A stretch of DNA of 64,000 nt from Leishmania panamensis (GCF_000755165.1 NC_025862.1:559275-623274), one strand, 5' to 3'. Positions 1 through 11,087 are shown, counted from the first letter of the stretch. The notes: a model not told the origin generated them from the sequence alone. Numbers and translations are program-made.

Positions 1-3000
1 TGTGTGCCTTCCTGCACAGCGCCAGGCTAATCCAGTCCCACCCGGACAACTATTTTCAGTTCATCCGGGGCGAGACGTGGGCCGCGTCAGGCGTGCACTT
101 TGACCGCTCCCCTGTCCAGGCAGAGGAGCTCGCGTACACACAGTCGCTGCTGAGCGCGTTCAGACCACTCTTGCATGGCGATGGCGCCATGGCGAAGCTG
201 CGTGCGCTGGTGCGCGATGGTCCACCGACAAGTGCAGCGCAGTGCGTCGGTCCACTGACCGGCGACTTCCACACTTCGCCAGCTTCGTTGTTGCCCGCCA
301 GCGCGGCCTCTCTGGCCCCACTTCAGGAGTTCTACGCCGCCACGCGGCGCTTAATGCTCGGCCGTGCACGGCGTCTTGAGAACGACGCCGCCGGTTTCAC
401 ACTCTTCACAGAGGCTGAGCGGCTGGCCATCGACCGCGACTCCGCCAGTGCCCAGGCGCAGCGACAGCACGAGCATGACATACTCGATTTCGTTGTGTCA
501 CTAGGCATGAATGCGAAAAAGCAGCACGAGGTACGCATCATGCGAGAGACGATACACGATTTGGTGCTGTGCTGCAACGCCAGCGTGGAACAGACGTCTG
601 TGGCGCGATTGCAGGCAGAGGAAGCGGACAACGGGAGGGAGGGGGGCGGGGAACACTGCAGTGGCAGCGCTGCTCAGGTTCGCTCGATGATCAACATAGG
701 CGAGGGAAAGGGTTACGTGTCACGTGCAGTGGCTCTGTGCGACAGTCTCCAGGTGGTCGGCCTCGACTGCAATCCCGCTCACAAGGAGCGCGCTATGGGG
801 TGCTTTGAATCGCTATTGGAGATGAGCCTCTCCTCACGCGATGGGCAACCACGCGTGAACCTACTGTACGAGCCGCGCGGCCACGTGGCGAGTATCGCCT
901 GCCGCGTCGAGGAGAAGGTGGACTGGGAGTCGCTGCTGCATGGCCACGTTCGAACGTGCGCGGACCCGTGTTGCGAGTTATCCAAGAGATGCGGTGACGG
1001 CACATATGCGACTACGGGACATCATGCAGAGGAGCAAGGCGCTATCGCCGAAGGCGGTGTCGTTGCCGTGACGCGCACTCACGGAGACGAGACGGTGAAG
1101 TTAACCTGCCGAGTCTGCGCCAAGGTTGTTCGGCAGGAGTCTACCACAGTCATCATGAAGCACGTCTACAGCCATCTGCACGCTGGCACCTCGTCTGCAC
1201 GAGCTTCGAGCGAGGTGGGCGAACTCAGTGATGCGGCGGAAACGTCAGCTCTGACGTCACCGCGCCCGTTGCGCATTCCCACATTGGCGGAGGTGCAGCA
1301 GTGGAGTGCATCGCTGTCCCAGCACGCGTACGTGGCGAAGTTAACGGAGCACTTCTTCACCCTCAGGGACACTGAGGGACGGAACCCTTCCATCCGCGAA
1401 GGTTCGACGCTGCTCAAGCGAGCCTGCGTTGATGGTGAGGGTGGTGCTGCACTGCACGTTAGCTTAAGTGAGGCCACACCAGGGTACCTCACCTTGGCGC
1501 CCCGAGCACACGGTGACGTGTGCAACAGCACAAGTGGGGGTCAGCCGCAGCTGCCGCCTGTGCGGTTGTCTGTCACCCTTAAGCCCGCCTACACAGCTCG
1601 TGGCTATCGCGTAGTGCTGCTGATGGCTGTGGCAGAGACGGCCGCCTCCAGAGAGCCTCATTTGCCTTCGTCAGCTGGGACGATCGGCGCAGTTAATGGA
1701 GAGACCCAAAGTGCAGCGATGAGACCGCTGAGGCACGGGTGCGACGCGGAGCCTGGCTTGATTTCTCCCGCTACCGTGCACTCCCCACAGCTGTGGTCAT
1801 ACACGCAGGTGATCGCCACCATTGTCGGCTACGATGGTGGCGCGGAGAGCCACCACGTGTGCGTCGACCAGGAATGCAAGAAGCGCACGTTACGGCTCTA
1901 TCGTCTACCGGCGGACGCCACAGCAGCATCCCAGGCTTGTGCACTTCAGTCCACGAGGCGTCACGGTTGCCGAATCGCTTGCATAGGTGATTGGGAGCTA
2001 CCAGATGCGGAGACGTGGGGCCGTGAGCGTGTTGCGCTCATCTTGGCGGTGCTGCCGCCTGTCCTTCCCTCCACCCCTGCCGTGTACGTGCCTAGCGTGA
2101 GGAACACGGTCCTCGTTGGCCTGCACTTGTGCGGCGACTTGGGCTCGAACGTGTGCCGCATCTTCCGCAACAGCTCAGCGCGTGGTCTGCTACTCGTCAG
2201 CTGTTGCTGGCACGCCTTGACGCCGCGGGGATTCCCTCTCAGTCACGCACTACAGCGCCGCGGCTTGTCCACTAACAGCATCTCGCTCCTCCTCGCCACG
2301 CAGCCGCTAGATGCCTGGTCAACGTCATCGCCCGAGGGCCACCGCAGCTCCGCCAAGCTTCTCTTCTTTCGCAGCCTCTTCAAGCTCCTGTGGACACAAC
2401 TGGTGAGGAGGTGGGAGGCGGGGCGGAGAGACGTGTCTGCGCCGCCCACTGTTGGCTGCGCACACGTTGACCCCCTGAACGGCGGTGACGCATGCCCGTT
2501 CCCCGAAGTGCCGCCACATCTCGAACCGGCCTTTCTTCGACGAATCTCGCGCGACAAGGAAACGCTGACCTTCGCCCAGTTTGTGCATGCTGTCGCTGCC
2601 GAGTACGTCTACGCCGAACCTTACAAGGACACCCCGTACACGCCGTGGAGCGTTGGGCAGTACTGCACAGAGTGTCGAGCGACGCAGGAGGCGTATGTGC
2701 GGCACGCGCTCACGCAGGAGCGTCTGCCTGAGACAATGGGGGCGAGCTTTGAGCAGGAGCATTTTGCTTCCTTCCTCGGTCTAACAGTGCTGCGCATGTG
2801 GATGTGCCACCTGGTCGAGTCGCTGCTCCTGCTGGATCGCACCCTCTACTTGCATGAGGAGCTGTCGAAGTTCGATACCCATGGGGCAGAGGCACCAGCA
2901 GCCGGGGCGGAGAGTAGCGCAGTGGCACTTGTGCCGTTGTTTGACGGTGCCCTGTCGCCCCGCATGTATGGCGTGCTAGCCCGTCGTGGCGGGTCGGCGT

Positions 3001-3002
3001 GA
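1..3002 (+). CDS. METTL25/RRNAD1-like methyltransferase-domain protein (5' partial)
   Basis: The reading frame is open from the first bases of the window, so the true start lies upstream and only the C-terminal ~1000 codons are present; the GTG near base 93 is internal. Seen: a 'GMNAKKQHEV' block near base 505, which matches the conserved 'MSPKKxHEV' lead-in of METTL25-type proteins; a SAM-binding Rossmann motif 'GEGKGYVSR' near 703 followed by 'VVGLDCN'; and the second family signature 'VGLHLCGDLG' near 2115 followed by 'SCCWHALTPRGFPLS'. Between these lies a long low-conservation insert with a possible Cys-pair finger (CRVCAK, near 1110). The family (Methyltransf_32) is thought to methylate RNA or protein, but no substrate is established for the kinetoplastid member. 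The protein is longer than animal METTL25. The stop TGA is at 3000-3002. Confident on family, not on substrate. Confidence 0.8.
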   Translation, partial: CAFLHSARLIQSHPDNYFQFIRGETWAASGVHFDRSPVQAEELAYTQSLLSAFRPLLHGDGAMAKLRALVRDGPPTSAAQCVGPLTGDFHTSPASLLPASAASLAPLQEFYAATRRLMLGRARRLENDAAGFTLFTEAERLAIDRDSASAQAQRQHEHDILDFVVSLGMNAKKQHEVRIMRETIHDLVLCCNASVEQTSVARLQAEEADNGREGGGEHCSGSAAQVRSMINIGEGKGYVSRAVALCDSLQVVGLDCNPAHKERAMGCFESLLEMSLSSRDGQPRVNLLYEPRGHVASIACRVEEKVDWESLLHGHVRTCADPCCELSKRCGDGTYATTGHHAEEQGAIAEGGVVAVTRTHGDETVKLTCRVCAKVVRQESTTVIMKHVYSHLHAGTSSARASSEVGELSDAAETSALTSPRPLRIPTLAEVQQWSASLSQHAYVAKLTEHFFTLRDTEGRNPSIREGSTLLKRACVDGEGGAALHVSLSEATPGYLTLAPRAHGDVCNSTSGGQPQLPPVRLSVTLKPAYTARGYRVVLLMAVAETAASREPHLPSSAGTIGAVNGETQSAAMRPLRHGCDAEPGLISPATVHSPQLWSYTQVIATIVGYDGGAESHHVCVDQECKKRTLRLYRLPADATAASQACALQSTRRHGCRIACIGDWELPDAETWGRERVALILAVLPPVLPSTPAVYVPSVRNTVLVGLHLCGDLGSNVCRIFRNSSARGLLLVSCCWHALTPRGFPLSHALQRRGLSTNSISLLLATQPLDAWSTSSPEGHRSSAKLLFFRSLFKLLWTQLVRRWEAGRRDVSAPPTVGCAHVDPLNGGDACPFPEVPPHLEPAFLRRISRDKETLTFAQFVHAVAAEYVYAEPYKDTPYTPWSVGQYCTECRATQEAYVRHALTQERLPETMGASFEQEHFASFLGLTVLRMWMCHLVESLLLLDRTLYLHEELSKFDTHGAEAPAAGAESSAVALVPLFDGALSPRMYGVLARRGGSA

Positions 3003-3775
3003 GCTCAAGATGTGCTTTCCTCCCCCCTTAAGCAAAGCTGCTGCATTCATGACTCCACTGAGCACTCGCATCGCTAACTTACTCAACCCAGTCGTCATCA
3101 CCGCAGCATCACCACTTCTGTGGAGTAGCTCAGTGCTGCCGCTGGCGATGCGCTTGACTGACGAAGAATCGCGCTAATCACAGGCAAAGAGAGATGATAA
3201 AGGTCTGACGTTTCTCCAGGAAGAGGTGGCGCCGCGGAGTGAAACTTTGCCGTCACTGTCTCGCTGCCGCTTCCTGGTGTCTCTGGTAACTCGTTTAGCT
3301 GCATGGAAGGGGTATCTTCATTGCAGTCGCTTCGTTTCCCCAGCCGGAGCCTTTCTCAAGCATAAGCGTGCCCCACTGAAAGTACAGTGACCACCTTGCG
3401 GATGTCAGCTCGTCCGTGAGCAGCCCCTCCTCTCTGCCAGATGTAACTGCGGCGGTGTCTCTGACTCTCGCCACTTGGGACGCTCCTTCCTCGTCGCTTT
3501 TTCTTCCTCGCCCTCTCTCTTTTCATCACCTCGGCTCCGCCACTGTGGCGGGGAAGGCGGCACTCACCTCCCACGTGAGGCTTCGTGGCGGAAGGGAGAA
3601 AAGGTTCGCCACTTGGCATCCTCCAAATGTGCCCCTTCTCTCCGCCATTGTTTCCCTTCTTATCTGCCTGCCTGTGACACGTTGCCAGTAGAGGGACTGT
3701 CCTTGTGCGACCCAATGTCTCCACCTGTGCACAAGCAAGGGAGAGCGGTTTCCCCCCCTTCTCCTCTCCGCATCC
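3003..3775 (+). other. 3' UTR / intergenic spacer
   Basis: Downstream of the methyltransferase gene. It holds short pyrimidine runs (around 3490-3530 and 3740-3770) and no reading frame with coding character. The pyrimidine run just before 3776 could be the fossil trans-splice signal of the decayed gene that follows. Confidence 0.5.
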
Positions 3776-5420
3776 ATGGGCGCTTCCTTGTGCCTAAAGC
3801 TCGTGGTCTACTTCGTTAGCTCTCCGCGGAAGGAGTGCGAGCGCGGTGGTGCTGGAGCTCTGCGGGACGGCGTTCCTGCTCGGCCTCGCCCGAGAAGATC
3901 TGCGACTGGATGCCTTGAGCGACGCGGTCAGCATGCGCTTTTTCTGGCTATACTGTTCGCTTGCCATACAGACCCACGTTGAGTAAGCGGTAGCTGACGC
4001 TTCAGGGTCTGCTTTACCACGCGGCTCTCCGTTGCTGCTCCACTCTCGACTCGCAGGACATGGACAACTTCATTGCCGCATAGCCTCTTGTGGCGAATCC
4101 TTTCACCGCAGCGGCGGTTATCGAGGTGCGTGAGCGTTACGTCGGAAAAGGGCTCGAGTACACGTGGATTTGTGCGCCTGGTGGCCAGAGCCGCTCCCGC
4201 GCATCTGCGCTCACGCCCCGGGCTCCGTGAGTGAAGTTTTCACTACATTTCTGAAGTTGGAGAAGACGGCTGGGCGCATTGTCAAGCGTGGCGCGATGAT
4301 CGCAGACACCCCCGCCGAGTTGTCTGAACGCGAGCACATGGTGTTGAATGCCCGCGGAGCCACACAGCTTTGTTGTACGATGCAGAACTCTGCTTCGCTA
4401 GGCGTCTCGCGCGGTGATGCTAAGGGCCTGCAGCGGCGGCAGCAGTGAGCTGCTGGCGACTTTGATGGCGCTGTCTCCACTGCTCCTGATGTTAGTGGCG
4501 CAGCTGGTGTGATGCTGCTGTGCGCGCGTGGCGAAGTTCGTCTGATCAGTGAAGCGTTATGTGGCGCGGCGACAGCCATGCGTGCCCCTCAGTGGTGCTG
4601 CGGCTCACTGGTGCACAGCGCAGCGCTGCACACCGACTAGTTTGGCAGCCGCATCTCTGCACTGGCGATGGGTTCAGCAGTGTTGCCCGCAGCTGCGCGT
4701 CGGCTACGCTTCCTTTGGTGAAGCTGCCAGTTCCTACGACGGCTGTCAAAAGGCCCAATGCAGCAGCGGTAGTTGCTGGGGTACCGTGTCAACGGTGAGG
4801 GCGGCGAGGCGCTCTTGCTGCCTCCAGAAAGGCTTACGGCCTCGCGGCCTTCGCTTTACGCCGGAGGGCTCGAGACTGTGCGCACACACGCGCGTCGTGA
4901 ATCACCACCACCACAGAGCCGCTCGTGCATCTCTTCGAGCGTCTCGCAGCGCTGAACGTTGCGGAGCGTTGCGCTGCTGACGTCACCGCTGCAGGAACGC
5001 TGACTGCTGTGCTGTGGTTGGTCCGGCCTCCTCGTTTCCTTTTTTTCAGTGATCCAGCGCGAGTGGCAAGTGGATCAGTTCGTCTGCGCCTCTTCCTGCT
5101 CGCTGGTGTGTGGTTGCATACAACGCCGCCGCGGTACCAGGCCGGCATGACGATGGCCACAGAGCTGGTCGCTGCTGCGTGCACCGCCCTACACCGTGGA
5201 TGATAGGAGTGGGTCATGAAACTGGCGGGGTTTCATGTGTACTTCAGTGACCTCGCCACCCGTGATGCCGAGGTGACTGCCTAGACGTCGCCGTCCGCGA
5301 GTACGAGGTCAACGCCGGCGACCACGTCCAGCGTGACTTGCCTGTGTCAGTCTCTCCAGATGATTGTGCTGCGGACACGGATAGGGTGGGTCACCTCACT
5401 TGTTTTTAAGGCAGCTGAGG
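3776..5420 (+). pseudogene. Decayed unidentified protein-coding gene
   Basis: Several stretches of protein-like sequence appear on the + strand but hop between frames and carry stops. They include a possible start at 3776 (MGASLCLKLVVYF), a stretch in another frame near 3850-3980 (LELCGTAFLLGLARED, then MRFFWLYCSLAIQTHVE before a stop), 'EVRERYVGKGLEYTWICAPGG' near 4122, 'KLEKTAGRIVKRGAMIADTP' near 4255, 'GVMLLCARGEVRLISEALCG' near 4508, and 'LAGFHVYFSDLATRDAEV' near 5222. The residue composition is unlike the surrounding microsatellite-rich spacer. The family is not recognised. At least five frame changes or stops are needed to join the pieces, so it cannot encode one protein as read. Alternative: several unrelated chance frames in GC-rich DNA. 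Confidence 0.45.
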
Positions 5421-6015
5421 GGCAGTGACGTGCACGAGTGGGTTGATGTACGGAGGGTGCGTGTTCTTCCTACCTCTTTGTCGATGAGATGCGCTCCTGT
5501 CGCTGCTGAAGCGCTCTGTTGTGTGGTGTTCAGCCCCTCTGCTGCACCTCCTGCTTCCTCTGTTTCTCCCACGCCGCTGTTTTGACAGTGCGTGGTGCTG
5601 CGCCGCTGCCACACGTACCCACATCAATACAAACTCTCTCCTTGTGGGTGATTTCAGCAACTTTTCTCGCTTTCCCTCCCACCCTTCCACTCTCCCACCG
5701 CTGCGCTGTGTGTGTGTGGCACACATCCTCGTGGCGCATGTGCAGACATGTGCCTTTCAGCAGACATGTACGCAGACAAGGCACGTCATGCCTCTGCTTT
5801 TCCCTGCTGCTTTCCTCCATCCATGACCACCGTACATCTGATGTCGCTTCTTATTGCCTCCTCTCTCATTCACCTGTTTTCCCAGCCCTCTTTGACGCAC
5901 TCTTCATCACCCACACGCACCCACGCGTGAAGAGAAGCATCATCCACCATCCTCCCCGCCCCCCTCCAAAGTCTTTGGCTTTACCTCTGTCCTGCTCTTC
6001 TTCGTTTCGCCTCTT
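5421..6015 (+). other. Intergenic, pyrimidine-rich
   Basis: CT/TG-rich spacer between the decayed gene and the first GC-rich repeat. Open frames here come from low-complexity pyrimidine tracts. No gene or RNA is recognised. Confidence 0.5.
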
Positions 6016-6447
6016 TCGCAGTGCCTCCTGATGGCGGTGGGGGTGGGCTGACACGCCTCAGCGCGCGGCATCCAGTGCTCCGTACCCCCACGCCGTGTGT
6101 GTGGGGAGCCAGGCCGCCCCCCTGCCAATGCCGAGCTGCCTCTGGTGGTGGCTGGGCCAGGGCGATGTGTCGCTGCGGATGTCGGCGGTGTGGTGCTGGG
6201 TGGCGTGGCGGATGCCTGCGGGGGCGGGCGCGTCTGTGCCATGCATGTGATGGGCTGGGCGCCCGGGTGACCCAAGCGTCTCTCGCCCGGCCCTCACTGC
6301 CCACTGGTGTGGGGAGCGTGAGGCACGCCGAGGGACGCCCCGGGCGGCGGCCGGCACGGTGGGGGGCTGCTGTGAGGGGTGCCTGCGGAGCGTGTGGCGG
6401 GCCTAGCCTGGGGCAGGGTCGGTGCCCAGGCCACTGGGTCGGCGCGT
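6016..6447 (+). mobile_element. SIDER-like GC-rich retroposon, copy 1 (3' truncated)
   Basis: Starts with the block TCGCAGTGCCTCCTGATGGC. It matches copy 2 (from 11876) with about five substitutions over ~430 bases, then diverges abruptly after GGGTCGGCGCG, so the last ~70 bases of the unit are missing. It lies in the spacer upstream of the ubiquitin-like gene, on the same strand as the genes. Length, intergenic position, same-sense orientation and the existence of a degenerate relative at 52228 fit the SIDER family of Leishmania 3'-UTR retroposons, known for effects on mRNA stability and translation. I cannot confirm the family without a consensus, and no poly-A tail is visible. Long open frames inside it on both strands are GC artefacts. 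Confidence 0.65.
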
Positions 6448-6643
6448 GCGTGTCTGTGCTCGAGCACGTCGACTCCCTCCTTTACCCCCTCTGCATCCCC
6501 GTATGTGCTTTGGGCGCTTTGCTGCGTGGCTGGAGAATGTCGGTCTTTTTTTTGTGTCGCTCGTTCGCTGTTTGCACTTCCTCCCTCCCCCCTTCCCCCC
6601 CGTGCTGTGCCCCCCTTTGTCTCCTGGATTGCGCTACTTTACC

Positions 6644-6668
6644 GCGGTGTGTGTGTGTGTGTGTGCGT
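6644..6668. repeat. (GT)n microsatellite
   Basis: GT run in the spacer following repeat copy 1. Confidence 0.8.
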
Positions 6669-8519
6669 GTGGCTGTCAAGCCGTCACTCAGTTCCTGTCG
6701 GACTTGTTTCCCTTCTCGGTTCTCCTTGTGCGTCGGTGACAGACGATCTTTCTTTTTCCTCTTTCACCTGTGCCTCTGCGCGTGCTCATGTGGCAGTGTG
6801 GGACGTGAGTATGCCCCTGCACGAATGGGGGGAGGGGTGGGAGAGTGGGTGTATTCGTGCGCGTGGCAGCACTGATACGGCTGCTGCCCTCCCCTCCCCT
6901 CCCTCCCCTCCTTCCCTCCCATCACACAGATATACAGGACAGATGCGATGGCAGAGCCGCAGACACACCGGTACGCACGCCTACGCACACGCTGGCGCTG
7001 GCGACTTGGCTTCGCCTCTTGGTTCTCTTTTCTCTCTCTTTACCCCCTTTTTTGCAGTGGCGTTGCCCCATCACTTCTCTCTCTCTCATCATTGCCTTGA
7101 TCTGTGTGCCGGGCTGCTTTCCTCCTCCCCTTTCCCCTTCCTCCCTCCTTCTCTCATGTCACCCAAGTCACCCACTCAGCTAGCATCTCATCTCCGCCCT
7201 TCAGCTCTCACTCTCTGCTTCCCTCGCGCGTCTGCCCTAGGCAGTTCCTCCGGCTTCCTTTTCTCTCCTTTAGAGAGGCAAAATTTGCCACGTCGCTGCA
7301 GAAGACACGCGGCTGCACTGTTCGCCCCTCCACTTTTCACTATGTTGTTTGCTCGCCTCACTTGGTTAGTGTGTGCACCACTTCTCTTTCCTCTTGTCTC
7401 TCGCTCTCTCGCCCAACTTCCCCCCACGGCTGCACGCCCCTCCCCCCTCCCCCCAAGCCCACTCACACCCCTACTCGCACAAGCAGAGTTCCCCAGCCAA
7501 CTCCACATCCCCGCCTTCTTCCCCTTCACGGCGCCTACTCACTCCACTCCACTCCCCCTTCTCGTCTTGTGTATGTTGATAGGCGAATAACGGTGGATTG
7601 CGTGCATCAGGAGCGCGCGATGCATCTCTGCTCTTTAAGTCTCTGTAGCAGCATCTATTAGGACCCAAGCTTTCTCGCTCTCTCGTTTCCCCTTTGTGTC
7701 TGCTGCTCCCCCACACAACCGAGCGCGTGTGCGGCAAATTCGTCGAGCCTCGATCCCACCTTCAAACACGCAACGTGCTTTCCTCTTGAGGGGGCGGTCG
7801 AGCACAAGTGAACGGAAAAAGGAGGTATCGGAGGCCAGCGCACGGGCGAATAAACGAAAAAAAAACGAGCGGGAGACTGCGATGGGCAGCGCGTGGCGTG
7901 TGTGAGCGAACCCCCCGACGTTTCCTTTTCTTTTGTCCGCCGCTCTCTTTTAGGGAACTTTTTCCTTTGCTTTGCGCAGATCTTCGCCGCTACTCTTCTC
8001 TCCGTCCTCCTTCTTCCCCCCTCCGCAGCTTCCTTATCTTTTCCGCGGCGCACCGTTTGCTCTCTCTCTCTCGTTGTTTTTTTCCCCCTTTCCCTCTTGT
8101 GCTGCTCTCGCTACTTGTGCGCTGCACCGTCTCTTTCCCGCGCCCTCTGCGCCATCTACTGCTCCGTTGTGCGCTCTTTGTGCCCTTTTCGATTTCTGGT
8201 CGTGATAAGTAGCCGTGGGTCGAGGAGTGCGCCGTGTTGACGGGTCGCGGAGGTGTACGACAGGGATCAGACATACAGAGACACCCGCCTTTCCTGTACC
8301 TTCTGCTCGTTTTTCTCTCGCTGTGTGTGTGTGTGTGGGCGAGTGTGCATGGTTGAGTTACGTTCTCTCTTCTGTTCCCCCCCGCTCTCCCTCTCTGTGT
8401 GTCTTCATTGTTCGGTTCTCTTTTCATTTCCCCCTCTCCCTTAATTTGTGTGTGTGTGTGCGTGTGTCCCCTGCCACGTCGCTTTCTCCACCTGTTCGCC
8501 TCGCTCTTCTCAGACTTCC

Positions 8520-8575
8520 CTCAATTGTTTCCCCTCTTTTCTCCCTTGTGGACTTCTCAAACTGCGCTCGCTGAG
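8520..8575 (+). promoter_or_regulatory. Probable trans-splice acceptor region for the ubiquitin-like gene
   Basis: A pyrimidine tract (from ~8520, TTTCCCCTCTTTTCTCCC core) is followed by the first following AG at 8574-8575, leaving a 5' UTR of about 37 nt before the ATG at 8613. Spliced-leader addition at the first AG after a pyrimidine tract is the trypanosomatid rule. Position inferred. Confidence 0.45.
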
Positions 8576-8612
8576 TGAGAGAGACGCGACGATAAAATCG
8601 GTGTCTGTCACC

Positions 8613-10370
8613 ATGCACCAGCAGCTGTCAAGTAATTCTTGCAGCGGTGCCAGCCGCGTTGGGTCTACCAAGTACGCTCACTCGCCATACACTTACCGCA
8701 CTAGCATAGACGATGGCCACTTTAGCCCAATAAGAGACCCCGGATGTCGTCAAGAGTCGGCGAGCCTCCCGGCGTATCTTAGCCCCAGGTCGTTCAACAG
8801 GAGCGCGTCAGCGCAGGAGGCGCCTGCGAACCCCGTGCTCAAGAGCGTACAAAACGAAAGCGCCGGACAGCAACTCTCTCAGCCGAGCACCCCGCTAAGC
8901 CCATCCAGTGGCGGGCAGGAGTACTCGCAGCCTATCCAGGTTGGTTCCGCCCCGAACGTTCACCCGCGGTACCGTCGCAGAATCAACAGTCCCATCACCC
9001 AGTGTGGCAGCAACGACAGCGGTAGTCGCAGCGGCTTCCCCAACACACCACCTAGCAGCTTGCCTCCCAGATTCCCCTTCGCGCCGCGTGAGGACGACAC
9101 GAGTGCGTTCGCTCGTGTTGAGTCCGCGCCGGTGCAAGGGCACTACAGCCCCCCGCAGTACGGGATGCCGCTCTCGGGTAGTTTTCGCAGTGCCGCAGTG
9201 GAAGTTGACAGAAGATCGCAGTCGCCGAACCCTTACTACACCGCACAGGGGACTCCGCCCCCGCTGCCCCCTCTGCCGCCACACGTGCCGTCCGGTATCC
9301 CCGGCTCTCTGTATGGTGCGCAAACTCCCAGCCGATGCGCATCGCCAACGATTGTGAATGGAGCGGCCATCTCGAGCTACGCCCCCGCCAGCTTCTCAGT
9401 GCCACTTACGATGGTTCCCGTGATGAACAGCGGGGGCAGCGAGAGTTACCACGGTTCTCTGGGTGGTCGAGGCGGTTTGCAGTCACCCGGATACGTAGAC
9501 CCTCGATCTAACCACTGTTTTTCTTCGGTGATGGGTTGCAGCAACGGCGCACACCCCCAGTCGTTCGTCTCCGCTAAGAATCAGAAGAAGCACCAAAGCG
9601 GCCCCTTTCCGGTGAGAAAATACCCTAATAAAAGCAACAGCAGCAGCAACAGTAACCGCGTTGCCTCGCCTCCGCTTGGCGGTGTATTCATGAGTAGCGG
9701 GCCCGCTGGGGTGACGCACAGAGCGGAAGCTCCACTTTTCAGTGGGTCGTACGACACAACCATGAAAACGCTGAGCGCCATGGCGGACGAGACGATGTCG
9801 TTTTCCAGCAAGTCAAGCAGCAGTCTGAGCAGCATCCGCGATGACCTACTGCTTTGCCCGAGCGATGAGGAGTGTACGCTGATCAACGACCGCAAGCACC
9901 AGAAGAAGTACGCTCACACGTGTCGACTGCACCCCTGCTATCACGCGCACGTCGTCCGCCACGCGAAGCTGTTTAGGCACTCTCCTGGGCAGGTGCTGCT
10001 GCCGGAGGGGGTTTCTGCCAACATGAAGATATCCACCCATGCCTTGGCCAGTGTGAACTTTAGCGCCATTAGCCCAGAGGCGCCCAATGCGTACCGCATT
10101 TACGTGTCGCATGGCGAAAAGAGCTACGAGATATTTGGCGACTGGGCCTCCGTCAAGGTGCATACGCTCAAGCGATACCTGCATCAGGTGTATCACATCG
10201 CCCCAACCGCGCAGATCCTGTCCGTTTTGAAGACGGGCAATGCAATGGACGATGACATCAGCACTGTGAAAGCCTTCGGTATTGAGGAAGACTCGGTCAT
10301 CCAGCTGCACAGCAACATCGAGGGCAGCACCGATTTCGGGCGAATTGGGATCTCCCTCGACGATCTGTAG
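8613..10370 (+). CDS. Ser/Pro-rich protein with Cys/His box and C-terminal ubiquitin-like domain
   Basis: 585 aa. The ATG at 8613 (context CACCATG) is chosen because the open frame upstream is low-complexity leader sequence preceding the splice region. Residues 1-~400 are Ser/Pro/Gly/Asn-rich and look disordered. Residues ~420-460 hold a compact Cys/His-rich box (CTLIND..., HTCRLHPCYHAHVVRHAKLF) that may bind zinc. Residues ~490-570 read as a ubiquitin-like fold (YRIYVSHGEKSYEIF at the start, GIEEDSVIQLHSNI at the end) with an 'LSVLKTGNAMDDDISTV' middle. The protein ends ~15 residues after the domain with no di-Gly, so it is not a conjugated modifier. I do not recognise a named protein. The architecture suggests an adaptor or RNA-regulatory protein, which is inference only. 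Confidence 0.8.
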   Translation: MHQQLSSNSCSGASRVGSTKYAHSPYTYRTSIDDGHFSPIRDPGCRQESASLPAYLSPRSFNRSASAQEAPANPVLKSVQNESAGQQLSQPSTPLSPSSGGQEYSQPIQVGSAPNVHPRYRRRINSPITQCGSNDSGSRSGFPNTPPSSLPPRFPFAPREDDTSAFARVESAPVQGHYSPPQYGMPLSGSFRSAAVEVDRRSQSPNPYYTAQGTPPPLPPLPPHVPSGIPGSLYGAQTPSRCASPTIVNGAAISSYAPASFSVPLTMVPVMNSGGSESYHGSLGGRGGLQSPGYVDPRSNHCFSSVMGCSNGAHPQSFVSAKNQKKHQSGPFPVRKYPNKSNSSSNSNRVASPPLGGVFMSSGPAGVTHRAEAPLFSGSYDTTMKTLSAMADETMSFSSKSSSSLSSIRDDLLLCPSDEECTLINDRKHQKKYAHTCRLHPCYHAHVVRHAKLFRHSPGQVLLPEGVSANMKISTHALASVNFSAISPEAPNAYRIYVSHGEKSYEIFGDWASVKVHTLKRYLHQVYHIAPTAQILSVLKTGNAMDDDISTVKAFGIEEDSVIQLHSNIEGSTDFGRIGISLDDL

Positions 10371-10881
10371 GTGCCGTCAGCATATGTATCCACGCCTACA
10401 CCTGCAGATACACACACCTCACTCGCCCATGCAAAGAGAGATTTGATAACGGCAGAGGGTAAACGAGGGAGGCAGATGCGATGTGGCAGATTGCGTCGAC
10501 TGCAGCACTCACAGAGGAGGAAGTGGGAGCTGCGGCGCTACTGCACGTGAGGTGTGTAGGTGTGTGGCTAGGTGTTGATGAGTGTGGCTTCTTTGGTCGA
10601 GCGCCGATGGTTCATGTGTCGGACTGCCTCTATGCAAACATGTTGCGCCAGGTTCTTCTTGCCTTCTGTTGCGTATTCCTCTTGCTTTCCTTTCGCCATT
10701 GCGCACAATGGTAATGAACGAGAGGGTCAAGCACAGACGCGGCACTTGAGCATATGTTTCCTCCTGAACTGCCTTCTGGCCCTGCTCACTCTTATGTGTT
10801 TTCGTTTGCTACGCTCTTCGCGCGCGCCTCTCCCCCGCTGTCTTTCCTCTTGCCGCTCTCTGATGTCTATTTGCTTCTCGC

Positions 10882-10882
<1 letters not shown>

Positions 10883-10912
<30 letters not shown>
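10883..10912. repeat. (TG)n microsatellite, about 15 units
   Basis: An uninterrupted TG run directly visible in the spacer. A second, similar run follows about 180 bases downstream. Confidence 0.9.
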
Positions 10913-10915
<3 letters not shown>

Positions 10916-11087
10916 AGGCGCGCAAGGTGGGGCCTGCTGCTCTTGTTTTTGTTCTTTCTTTACGTTCATCCTCAGTGTTTCACCTTTTATCTTTCCATAG
11001 TTCTGTCAATGTGGTTACGCGTGTGAGAGCACTTGATAGTATGTCGCAGTCTCTGTCTCTTACCCTTCTTCCCCTGTTTATCTTACG

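Larger units (their letters stand above)
6448..8612 (+). other. Long spacer and 5' UTR with pyrimidine tracts and GT repeats
   Basis: About 2.2 kb of C/T-rich sequence with a GT microsatellite (6644-6668), purine-poor blocks at 6880-6920, 7040-7230 and 7380-7560, and GT runs at 8323-8338 and 8446-8465. Long + frames here are low complexity. No gene is supported. The 3' end contains the trans-splice region of the next gene. Confidence 0.55.

Noticed and set aside
6379..7590. 403-codon + frame rich in Ser/Pro/Leu
   Set aside because: Translation of a pyrimidine-rich spacer; low complexity and no conserved text.
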